From: Cronobacter dublinensis subsp. dublinensis LMG 23823
GTDB taxonomy: Bacteria; Pseudomonadota; Gammaproteobacteria; Enterobacterales; Enterobacteriaceae
Length of the DNA stretch: 64,000 nucleotides
Direction of reading: 5' to 3'
Assembly: GCF_001277235.1 (NCBI RefSeq)
Contig: NZ_CP012266.1
Location: 124,001 to 188,000 of the forward strand
A model generated the notes under the pieces. It was not told the DNA's origin, did not search any database, and saw nothing but the letters and a program-made list of their open reading frames with translations. Made by a program: the position numbers and the translations under genes. Of the stretch, positions 56,996-64,000 are shown one piece after another (position 1 is the first letter of the stretch; each line of letters starts with the position of its first letter).

Positions 56996-58003
56996 ATGTC
57001 GCTTAAAGCTATCGCCGCCCAACTTGGCCTCTCCGTCACGACCGTCAGCCGCGCGCTGAACGGCTATGACGACGTCTCTCAGGAAACCCGCGCGCGGGTA
57101 GAGGCTGAGGCGCAGCGCCGCGGCTATCGGCCCAACACCTTCGCGCGTCGCTTAAAGATGGGCAAAATCGACGCCGTGGGGCTGGTCTTCCCGGTGCATC
57201 CGGTGCCGCTCAATAACAGCGTCTTTATGGAGATGGTGGGCGAGATCAGCCGCGAACTGGCGCAACACGAGGTCGATTTACTGCTGATTGCCGATGACGA
57301 TCTCTCTGACAGCCACAGCTATATGCGGCTGGTGCAAAGCCGCCGCGTGGATGCGCTGATTGTGGCGCATACGCTCGATAACGACCCGCGATTACAGCAG
57401 CTACAGGCCGCGAACTTTCCTTTTCTGGCGCTCGGGCGCAGCCAGCTGCCGCAGCCTTACGCCTGGTTCGATTTCGACAACCACGCCGGCACCCACCAGG
57501 CCACGCAGCGTTTGATAGCGCTTGGCCACCGGCGCATCGCGATGCTCGGCGAGCACAACAGCCAGGCGTTTATCACCCAGCGCCGGGAAGGCTGGCGCGA
57601 CGCCTTACGCGCGCATCAGCTGGATGAGAGCGGGCTGCGGATGCTGCCGCCCACCCGCCGCGCGGGCTACAAAGCGGTGCTGGAACTGATGGCGCAGCCT
57701 GCGCCGCCCTCGGCCATCGTGACCGACTGCAACTCGCTTGGCGACGGCGCGGCGATGGCGCTCCAGACGCTTGACCGGCTGCACGGTAAAGACGCCGTCT
57801 CGCTGGTGGTGTATGACGGTCTGCCGCCCGACAGCATTGTGGAGACCGACGTGGCCGCCGTTATCCAGTCCACCCGCGAAGGCGTCGGACGCCAGATTGC
57901 CGATATGGTGCAGCGGTTAATTGCCGGTGAGCCCGTGGCGCAGCTCCAGGTGCTGTGGCAACCCGACTTTCTGCCGGGCTCCACGCTCCGTGCCGCGCCC
58001 TGA
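56996..58003 (+). CDS. rafR: LacI-family raffinose operon repressor
   Basis: 335 residues. The N-terminal helix-turn-helix (S-L-K-A-I-A-A-Q-L-G-L-S-V-T-T-V-S-R-A-L) and the hinge are followed by a periplasmic-binding-like effector domain. The stretches G-Y-R-P-N-T and F-D-F-D-N-H-A-G-T match plasmid RafR closely. It should bind the two palindromes in front of rafA and release them when melibiose or another alpha-galactoside is present. It lies just upstream of rafAB on the same strand. Confidence 0.88.
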   Translation: MSLKAIAAQLGLSVTTVSRALNGYDDVSQETRARVEAEAQRRGYRPNTFARRLKMGKIDAVGLVFPVHPVPLNNSVFMEMVGEISRELAQHEVDLLLIADDDLSDSHSYMRLVQSRRVDALIVAHTLDNDPRLQQLQAANFPFLALGRSQLPQPYAWFDFDNHAGTHQATQRLIALGHRRIAMLGEHNSQAFITQRREGWRDALRAHQLDESGLRMLPPTRRAGYKAVLELMAQPAPPSAIVTDCNSLGDGAAMALQTLDRLHGKDAVSLVVYDGLPPDSIVETDVAAVIQSTREGVGRQIADMVQRLIAGEPVAQLQVLWQPDFLPGSTLRAAP

Positions 58004-58059
58004 AGCAGGGCAAATTCCCAAGCAAAAATCCTAAGTAAAATTCCGACCAGATCACACAT

Positions 58060-58094
58060 CCGAAACGTTTTGGTTGGCATCCGAAACGTTTCGG
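58060..58094 (+). promoter_or_regulatory. Twin RafR operators with the rafA -35 between them
   Basis: CCGAAACGTTTTGG (58060-58073) and CCGAAACGTTTCGG (58081-58094) are 21 bases apart centre to centre, two helical turns. TTGGCA at 58074-58079 between them is a near-consensus -35. A TCACA half-site at 58053-58057 could be part of a CRP site. This layout equals the known raf operator arrangement. Confidence 0.85.
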
Positions 58095-58133
58095 ATCAAC
58101 AGTAAAAGCATTCCTGTTACCACAGAGGCTTTT

Positions 58134-60257
58134 ATGGAAACCCACCTTCATCGTCTGACGAGTCCCACCACTGACGTCATTATCAAAACGCAGCCGTTCG
58201 CCGAAATTATTTACTGGGGACCACATCTTGCCCACTTTTCGGCGCAGGATTGCGCCAGCCTGATACGCCCGGTCGCCAACGGGCGTCTGGATGCCGATTC
58301 GCCCGTCACGCTGATGGCGGAACAGGGTCATGGCCTGTTCGGCGCGCCGGGGCTCGAAGGGCACCGCAACGGGCTCGACGCCTCGCCGCTCTTTACCACG
58401 CGTGACGTGACGCAGGACGGACAGACGCTGACTCTCGTCAGCGAAGACGCCACCGCCGGGCTGCGGCTCGTCAGCGAGCTGGCGCTCAGCAACAGCGGCG
58501 TGCTGAAGGTGCGCCACGGGCTGACCAATCTGCGCGCGGGCGCCTGGCAGGTGGATCGCTTCGCCGTCACGCTGCCGGTGGCGGAGCGCGCGTTCGAGGT
58601 GATGGCGTTTCATGGCCGCTGGACGCGTGAATTCCAGCCGCACCGCGTCACGTTAAGCCATGACGGCTTTGTGCTGGAAAACCGTCGCGGACGCACCTCG
58701 CACGAGCATTTTCCGGCGCTCATCGCCGGGACGGCGGGCTTTGGCGAGCAGCACGGCGACGTCTGGGGCGTGCATCTTGGCTGGAGCGGCAACCACCGGC
58801 TCAAGTGCGAGGCGAAAACCGACGGGCGTCGCTACCTGCAGGCCGAGGCGCTCTATCTGCCGGGTGAGATGGCGCTGCAGGAAGGCGAAACGCTCCACAC
58901 CCCCTGGCTCTTCGCCAGCCACTCCACGCGCGGACTCAACGGCATGAGCCAGCAGTTCCACCGCTTCCTGCGTGATGAGGTCATCCGTTTTCCCGGCAAC
59001 AAGCCGCGCCCGGTGCATCTCAACACCTGGGAGGGGATCTACTTCGACCACCAGCCGGAATACATCATGCAGATGGCAAGCCAGGCGGCCGCGCTTGGCG
59101 TGGAGCGTTTTATTATCGACGACGGCTGGTTTAAGGGTCGCAACGACGACCATGCGGCGCTTGGCGACTGGTATCTCGACGCGCAGAAATACCCGGATGG
59201 TCTGATGCCGGTCATCAACCACGTTAAAGCGCTCGGTATGGAGTTTGGCATCTGGGTAGAGCCGGAGATGATCAATCCCGATTCCGACCTGTACCGCGCG
59301 CACCCGGACTGGGTGCTGGCGCTGCCGGGCTACCCGAAAACAACGGGCCGCCATCAGTGGGTGCTTAACCTGAATATTCCCGACGCGTTCGACTACCTGC
59401 TGGCGCGCATGAGCTGGCTGCTCGGCGAGCACCCGGTGGATTACGTGAAGTGGGATATGAACCGCGAGCTGGTGCAGCCGGGGCACGAGGGTAGGGCGGC
59501 GGCGGATGCCCAGACGCGTCAGTTCTATCGCCTGCTGGATACACTGCGCGCGCGCTTCCCGCACGTTGAATTTGAATCCTGCGCCTCCGGCGGCGGGCGT
59601 ATCGATTATGAAGTGCTGACGCGCACGCACCGCTTCTGGGCGTCTGACAACAACGACGCGCTGGAGCGCAACACGATCCAGCGCGGCATGAGCTATTTCT
59701 TCCCGCCGGAAGTCATGGGCGCGCATATCGGCAACCCGCGCTGCCACGCCACTTTCCGCCAGCACAGCATTGAGTTTCGTGGCCTGACGGCGCTGTTCGG
59801 CCATATGGGACTGGAGCTCGACCCGGTCGCCGCCGGCGCCGACGAGGCCGCGGGCTACCAGCGCTACGCCGCGCTCTATAAGCAGTGGCGCGGGCTTATC
59901 CACACCGGCAATTTGTGGCGCGTGGAGATGCCGGACGCCGCCACCCAGGTGCAGGGCGTGGTAAGCCAGGACAAGACGCAGGGCCTGTTTCTGGTCAGCC
60001 AGCTGGCGATGCCGGACTACACGCTGCCGGGCGCGCTGCGCGTGCCGGGGCTGGAGCCGCAGGCGCGCTACCAGGTGCGGCTGGTGGATCATCCGAATAT
60101 TCAGCTCACCGGGGCAGGCGGCCACACCATGCGCCAGCTGCCGGGCTGGATGAACGAACCGGTGAGCGCGACGGGGGAGTGGCTGGCGCAGGCCGGTCTA
60201 CAACTGCCGGTGCTGGACCCGGAAACCGCCATATTGATTGCTTTTGAACGCGTGTGA
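58134..60257 (+). CDS. rafA: Alpha-galactosidase (GH36)
   Basis: 707 residues from the ATG at 58134 (AGAGG upstream); the upstream open frame to 58074 runs through the operator and is not used. GH36 active site: nucleophile Asp441 in K-W-D-M-N-R, acid/base Asp505 in S-D-N-N-D-A. It hydrolyses raffinose or melibiose to galactose and the remaining sugar in the cytoplasm. First gene of rafAB. Confidence 0.95.
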   Translation: METHLHRLTSPTTDVIIKTQPFAEIIYWGPHLAHFSAQDCASLIRPVANGRLDADSPVTLMAEQGHGLFGAPGLEGHRNGLDASPLFTTRDVTQDGQTLTLVSEDATAGLRLVSELALSNSGVLKVRHGLTNLRAGAWQVDRFAVTLPVAERAFEVMAFHGRWTREFQPHRVTLSHDGFVLENRRGRTSHEHFPALIAGTAGFGEQHGDVWGVHLGWSGNHRLKCEAKTDGRRYLQAEALYLPGEMALQEGETLHTPWLFASHSTRGLNGMSQQFHRFLRDEVIRFPGNKPRPVHLNTWEGIYFDHQPEYIMQMASQAAALGVERFIIDDGWFKGRNDDHAALGDWYLDAQKYPDGLMPVINHVKALGMEFGIWVEPEMINPDSDLYRAHPDWVLALPGYPKTTGRHQWVLNLNIPDAFDYLLARMSWLLGEHPVDYVKWDMNRELVQPGHEGRAAADAQTRQFYRLLDTLRARFPHVEFESCASGGGRIDYEVLTRTHRFWASDNNDALERNTIQRGMSYFFPPEVMGAHIGNPRCHATFRQHSIEFRGLTALFGHMGLELDPVAAGADEAAGYQRYAALYKQWRGLIHTGNLWRVEMPDAATQVQGVVSQDKTQGLFLVSQLAMPDYTLPGALRVPGLEPQARYQVRLVDHPNIQLTGAGGHTMRQLPGWMNEPVSATGEWLAQAGLQLPVLDPETAILIAFERV

Positions 60258-60313
60258 TGGTGGAGGCGCCGCGCGTGCGGCGCCGTAATGGTGTGCCTTG
60301 CGAGGATACGATA

Positions 60314-61576
60314 ATGACAACAACCGCCTGTACCTACAAAAATAACGCTAACTTCTGGATTTTCGGTCTCTTTTTCTTTTTCTATTTCTTCATTATGGCC
60401 ACCTGCTTTCCGTTTCTGCCTATCTGGCTGTCGGACGTAATTGGCCTGAATAAAACCGATACCGGCATTGTTTTCTCCTGCATGTCGCTGTTTGCTATCG
60501 CGTTCCAGCCGGTGCTGGGCGTGATTTCCGACAAGCTGGGGCTAAAAAAGCATCTGCTGTGGATCATCACTACCCTGCTGGTGCTGTTCGCGCCGTTCTT
60601 CCTGTGGGTGTTCGGCCCGCTGTTGAAGGTGAATATCTGGCTCGGCGCGCTGGCGGGCGGGCTGTATATCGGCTTCTGTTTCTCGTCCGGCTCCGGGGCA
60701 ATTGAGGCGTATATCGAGCGCGTGAGCCGCAGCAGCGCGTTTGAATATGGCAAGGCGCGTATGTTCGGCTGCCTCGGCTGGGGGCTGTGCGCTTCGACGG
60801 CGGGGATGTTGTTTAACGTAAACCCGGCGATGGTGTTCTGGATGGGCTCCGGCGCGGCGCTGGTGCTGATGGGGCTGCTGTTTATCGCTCGCCCGCGCGT
60901 CAACCCGACGGCGCAGGTGATGAACGCGCTTGGCGCGAACCAGCCGCAGGTGACGGCAAAGATGGCGCTCGGCCTGTTTCGCTTGCCGAAGCTGTGGATG
61001 TTCATTCTCTATGTGGTAGGCGTGGCCTGCGTTTATGACGTTTTCGACCAGCAGTTCGCCACGTTTTTTAAATCGTTCTTCCCGACGCCGCAGGCGGGCA
61101 CTCAGGCGTTCGGTTTCGCCACCACGGCGGGGGAGATGTGCAACGCTATCATCATGTTCTGCTCGCCGTGGATAATTAACCGCATCGGCGCGAAGAACAC
61201 GCTGCTGATTGCGGGCACGATTATGACGACGCGCATTATCGGCTCGGCGTTTGCGACATCGGTATATGAAATTATCGCGCTGAAAATGCTGCACGCGCTG
61301 GAGGTGCCGTTCCTGCTGGTGGGGGCGTTTAAATACATTACCGGCGTGTTCGACACGCGGCTTTCGGCGACCATTTACCTGATTGGTTTTCAGTTCGCCA
61401 AACAGATGGCGGCAATTTTCCTCTCGGCCTTCGCCGGCAATATGTATGACCGCATCGGTTTTCAGGACACCTATCTGATCCTCGGTAGCATCGTGCTGAG
61501 CATCACCGTGGTCTCCGCGTTTACGCTCTCCAGCCACCGGCCCGGCGTGGCATTGAAGGAGACGGTGAAAGCGTGA
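60314..61576 (+). CDS. rafB: Raffinose:H+ symporter, LacY/RafB family
   Basis: 420 residues from the ATG at 60314 (GAGGAT upstream), with twelve membrane helices. The opening F-W-I-F-G-L-F-F-F-F-Y and P-F-L-P-I-W-L-S-D, plus the family acidic residue region G-A-I-E-A-Y-I-E-R, match RafB/LacY oligosaccharide:proton symporters. It imports raffinose for RafA. No rafD (sucrose hydrolase) follows, so sucrose released must be handled elsewhere. Confidence 0.93.
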   Translation: MTTTACTYKNNANFWIFGLFFFFYFFIMATCFPFLPIWLSDVIGLNKTDTGIVFSCMSLFAIAFQPVLGVISDKLGLKKHLLWIITTLLVLFAPFFLWVFGPLLKVNIWLGALAGGLYIGFCFSSGSGAIEAYIERVSRSSAFEYGKARMFGCLGWGLCASTAGMLFNVNPAMVFWMGSGAALVLMGLLFIARPRVNPTAQVMNALGANQPQVTAKMALGLFRLPKLWMFILYVVGVACVYDVFDQQFATFFKSFFPTPQAGTQAFGFATTAGEMCNAIIMFCSPWIINRIGAKNTLLIAGTIMTTRIIGSAFATSVYEIIALKMLHALEVPFLLVGAFKYITGVFDTRLSATIYLIGFQFAKQMAAIFLSAFAGNMYDRIGFQDTYLILGSIVLSITVVSAFTLSSHRPGVALKETVKA

Positions 61577-61636
61577 GGTAAGCGGCACGTAAATAATAGG
61601 GCGTGGATAACGGCGGGGGTTGGGCTGGGCGGCGTA

Positions 61637-61663
61637 GGGCGGGTAAGCGCCAGCGCACCCGCC
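61637..61663. repeat. GC-rich intergenic repeat, copy 1
   Basis: GGGCGGGTAAGCGC continued by CAGCGCACCCGCC can fold on itself. Related copies lie at 62077-62105 and 62127-62155. Between convergent rafB and rhaM. Confidence 0.7.
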
Positions 61664-61708
61664 ATCCCCATAACTCGCCATCCCAATCACTCACCCCCAC
61701 GCACCCGC

Positions 61709-62023
61709 TTAATCAAGGTAAAACACTGCTTTTAATTCCCGGCTCACCGGGCTGTTGTCCGGGTTGGTCGGCATAATATCGCGCATGTGTCGCCACCAGC
61801 GCTGGCACACCTCGGTTCGCGCAACCGCGTCCCAGCGCGCCTCGCTTTCGATGTCCACGGTGGCGAACAGCAGGTGTCGCTCTGTGTCGAGGTAAATGGC
61901 GTAATGGTGCGCGCCGTGCTCCTTAAGCACCGCCTCCAGCTCCGGCCAGATGGGCGAATGACGGCGTTCGTACTCGTCGTGGGCGTCAGGGTTTACCTGC
62001 ATTACAAACGCTTTGCGGATCAT
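61709..62023 (-). CDS. rhaM: L-rhamnose mutarotase
   Basis: 104 residues from the ATG at 62023 (GGAGG upstream), the E. coli length. Conserved [15 protein letters not shown] and the W-W-R-H-M-R-D-I-M block. It interconverts alpha and beta L-rhamnose before isomerisation. Downstream of rhaD. Confidence 0.95.
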   Translation of the reverse strand: MIRKAFVMQVNPDAHDEYERRHSPIWPELEAVLKEHGAHHYAIYLDTERHLLFATVDIESEARWDAVARTEVCQRWWRHMRDIMPTNPDNSPVSRELKAVFYLD

Positions 62024-62076
62024 AATGCCTCCGCCAGCATAACGGTCATGTGAATTCTCCTTGTTTGGCGGTGACG

Positions 62077-62155
62077 GCGGGTGCGCTACGCTTACCCGCC
62101 CTACGTGCTGCTCCGGAAATACCGAGGTAGGGTGGGTAAGCGCAGCGCACCCACC
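62077..62155. repeat. Paired inverted GC-rich repeats between rhaD and rhaM
   Basis: 62077-62105 and 62127-62155 are inverted copies with 26 of 29 positions matching, related to the repeat at 61637. The pair can form a long hairpin around a 21-base loop, like a BIME. It could stabilise the rhaD message or limit rhaM expression. Confidence 0.75.
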
Positions 62156-62186
62156 ATGCAATCCATGTAACCCATGCAACCGCGCG

Positions 62187-63011
62187 TTAAAGCGCGATCG
62201 CACCGGCGTGCGGGGTCACGCCGAAACGTTCGCCGAGCGCGATTAACTCGTCACGCGTAATGGTCTGTTTCATGCCTCCCATGGAAAGCACTTTGACCAG
62301 GATCTCCGCCGATTTCTCAGCGGTGTCGATAAGCCCGAACGCCTCGTCGAGCGTCGGCCCGGTGCCGAAAATGCCGTGATGCGGCCACAGCACCAGGGTG
62401 TGGGTTTTCATCTGCTCTGCGGTCGCGGTGCCGATGCCGTCGGTGCCCGGCACCATCCACGGCACGATACCGACGCCGTCCGGGAAGACGACCAGACACT
62501 CGGTGCTGCCTTCCCACAGCAGACGTGTAAAGCGCGATTCATCAAGCTCCAGCACAAAGCTCAGGGCGATCAGGTTGGTGGCGTGGCAGTGCATGATCAC
62601 GCGGTCTTTGTCGCCGGAGACCGCCTTGCGCACCGCGTGCGACTGCAAATGCGACGCCAGTTCAGACGTCGGCAGACCGCCGTTAGCGAGCCCCCAGTGA
62701 ATGTGATACGCCATGCCGTCGTCGGTGATGCGCAGGAGCGCCAGCGTATCCGCCGGGTCGAGCTGTACGTTGCGGAAAAATTTCCCTGAGCCGGTGACCA
62801 GAAACCAGCAGCCCGCGAGCTCCGCGCGGGGCTGGCTCAGCTCCACGCAGCGCGGCTGCGGGTAAAACGTATCGCGGTACGGCTCCACGTCGGCGGCGTC
62901 AAGGCGCAGGCTCACGTTGCCGCCGTTACGTTCATCCCAGCCTTTCAGCCACATATCGCTGGTGGCTTTCACCATACCCTGGACAAACCAGGAAGAAAGA
63001 ATGCGTTGCAT
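62187..63011 (-). CDS. rhaD: Rhamnulose-1-phosphate aldolase
   Basis: 274 residues, E. coli length. Zinc-binding H-C-H-A-T-N and W-P-H-H-G-I-F-G are present. It splits rhamnulose-1-phosphate into dihydroxyacetone phosphate and lactaldehyde. 9 bases after rhaA, so co-transcribed. Confidence 0.97.
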   Translation of the reverse strand: MQRILSSWFVQGMVKATSDMWLKGWDERNGGNVSLRLDAADVEPYRDTFYPQPRCVELSQPRAELAGCWFLVTGSGKFFRNVQLDPADTLALLRITDDGMAYHIHWGLANGGLPTSELASHLQSHAVRKAVSGDKDRVIMHCHATNLIALSFVLELDESRFTRLLWEGSTECLVVFPDGVGIVPWMVPGTDGIGTATAEQMKTHTLVLWPHHGIFGTGPTLDEAFGLIDTAEKSAEILVKVLSMGGMKQTITRDELIALGERFGVTPHAGAIAL

Positions 63012-63020
63012 GCGTGCTCC

Positions 63021-64000
63021 TTAGCGCTGGCTTAATACATGTTGTTCATACTGACGGACGGCGGAGAGCCACGAGGCGTCAGCCGGGGTATCGTGGCGCA
63101 GGCAGTACATTTCCCACACCGCCTGCCACGGCAGCGATTTTTGCTCTTCAAGCAGCGCCAGCCGGGCGGTGTAATCGCCTTCGAGCTCAAGCTGGCGGAG
63201 CTGTGCGGTCGGCTCCAGCAGCGCGCGCAGTAGCGCTTTTTTCATGTTGCGGGTGCCAATCACCCATGCCGCGATGCGGTTGATGGAGGCGTCGAAGAAG
63301 TCGAGGCCGATATGCACGCGGTCGAACAGGTCGTGGCGAATGATTTCACCGGCGATGGCCTGGGTTTCGTCATCCAGCAGCACGACATGATCGCTGTCCC
63401 AGCGTACCGGGCGGCTGACGTGCAGCAGCAGACGTGGCACGTAGAGCATCGCGCTGGAGATTTTGTCGGAAATCACTTCGGTCGGGTGGAAATGCCCGGC
63501 GTCGAGGCAGAGCGCGGTCTGGCGGCTCGCGGCGTAGCCGAGATAAAACTCGTTCGAGCCCACGGTGTAGCTCTCCGCGCCGATACCGAACAGCTTGCTC
63601 TCTACCGCGTCGATATGGTGCGCGGGGTTGAGTTTTTCGCTTATCACGTCATCAAGCGCCGCCAGCAGGCGCTGGCGCGGCGCGAGGCGGTCTACCGGCG
63701 TATCTTTCATGCCGTCCGGGATCCAGATATTCATTACCGAGGGCGTGCCGAGCTGTTCGCCGAACGATGCCGAGACGCGGCGGCTCGCCTGGCAGTGCTC
63801 AATCCAGAACTGGCGGATTTCCGGGTTGGCGTGAGAGAGCGTAAAGCCGTCGGCGCTTAACGGGTGCGAGAAGCAGGACGGGTTGAAGTCGAGCCCCAGC
63901 TGGTGGTCACGCGCCCAGGCGACCCAACCGGCGAAATGTTCCGGTTTTATCTCGTTACGCGCGACCGGCGCGTCAGATTCCAGATAGATGGCGTGCAGGT
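63021..64000 (-). CDS. rhaA: L-rhamnose isomerase, 5' end outside window
   Basis: About 326 C-terminal residues of the normal 419 are visible; the gene runs off the window. Metal-binding regions [17 protein letters not shown] and W-D-S-D-H-V-V are present. It converts rhamnose to rhamnulose. The ATG at 63734 lies inside the gene and is not the start. Confidence 0.97.
   Translation of the reverse strand, partial: LHAIYLESDAPVARNEIKPEHFAGWVAWARDHQLGLDFNPSCFSHPLSADGFTLSHANPEIRQFWIEHCQASRRVSASFGEQLGTPSVMNIWIPDGMKDTPVDRLAPRQRLLAALDDVISEKLNPAHHIDAVESKLFGIGAESYTVGSNEFYLGYAASRQTALCLDAGHFHPTEVISDKISSAMLYVPRLLLHVSRPVRWDSDHVVLLDDETQAIAGEIIRHDLFDRVHIGLDFFDASINRIAAWVIGTRNMKKALLRALLEPTAQLRQLELEGDYTARLALLEEQKSLPWQAVWEMYCLRHDTPADASWLSAVRQYEQHVLSQR

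Noticed and set aside
58074..58133. Upstream extension of rafA to an ATG at 58080-like start codons
   Set aside because: The extension would be encoded by the operator and promoter; the ATG at 58134 has a good ribosome binding site and matches RafA length.

Overview
The window looks like chromosome from an Enterobacteriaceae member close to Cronobacter. The core genes (tpiA-yiiQ-yiiR-fpr-glpX, mtlADR, yibF-selAB-yiaY, fdoGHI-fdhE/fdhD, rhaMDA) are enterobacterial, GC-rich and in near-E. coli local order. The genus is inferred from gene content and overall resemblance, not proven.

Bases 1-32110 are an accessory island of polymorphic toxins tied to type VI secretion. A first full Rhs protein without a PAAR domain (1228-5247, AHH-type nuclease tip) has its immunity gene, one orphan Rhs tip with its own immunity gene, and then a run of AT-rich immunity-like genes (DUF2750, DUF4265 and unknowns). 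A second unit starts at 11973: vgrG, an Eag/DcrB-like chaperone, and a 1520-residue prePAAR/PAAR Rhs effector with an ADP-ribosyltransferase (HYD1-type) tip. Behind it lies a tandem array of promoterless rhs-core fragments. Each carries a different toxin tip (NS-type endonuclease, WHH nuclease, HHH nuclease, an amber-interrupted PD-(D/E)XK nuclease) and is followed by an immunity gene (several SUKH/SMI1-KNR4, one HEAT-like). A NADAR-family gene sits among them. The GC-rich core switches abruptly to AT-rich tip plus immunity DNA at each D-P-x-G-L motif, as expected if tips are swapped by recombination in the shared core. Broken pieces (a bare core scar, a degenerate core, a frameshifted paralogue, a truncated Eag gene) show ongoing turnover.

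Bases 32140-40540 return to core genome on the minus strand: tpiA, yiiQ, (yiiR on plus), fpr, glpX, then directly mtlR-mtlD-mtlA with a CRP-rich control region. In E. coli glpX is followed by glpK-glpF and mtl lies elsewhere, so the glpX/mtlR junction is a synteny break.

Bases 40540-48310 hold yibF, selA-selB (selenocysteine insertion), the alcohol dehydrogenase yiaY, a ROK sugar kinase, a LysE/RhtB exporter and a HigBA-like toxin-antitoxin pair. Bases 48378-54909 carry the aerobic formate dehydrogenase locus. fdoG contains an in-frame UGA selenocysteine codon, which selA/selB in the same window would serve.

Bases 55040-58003 carry a small DUF1471 secreted protein, an AzlCD branched-chain amino-acid exporter with a divergent XRE-cupin regulator, and a LacI-family raffinose repressor. 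Bases 58060-61576 are a raffinose utilisation operon (rafA, rafB) under twin palindromic operators. The window ends in the rhamnose genes rhaM, rhaD and a partial rhaA, separated by inverted GC-rich intergenic repeats.
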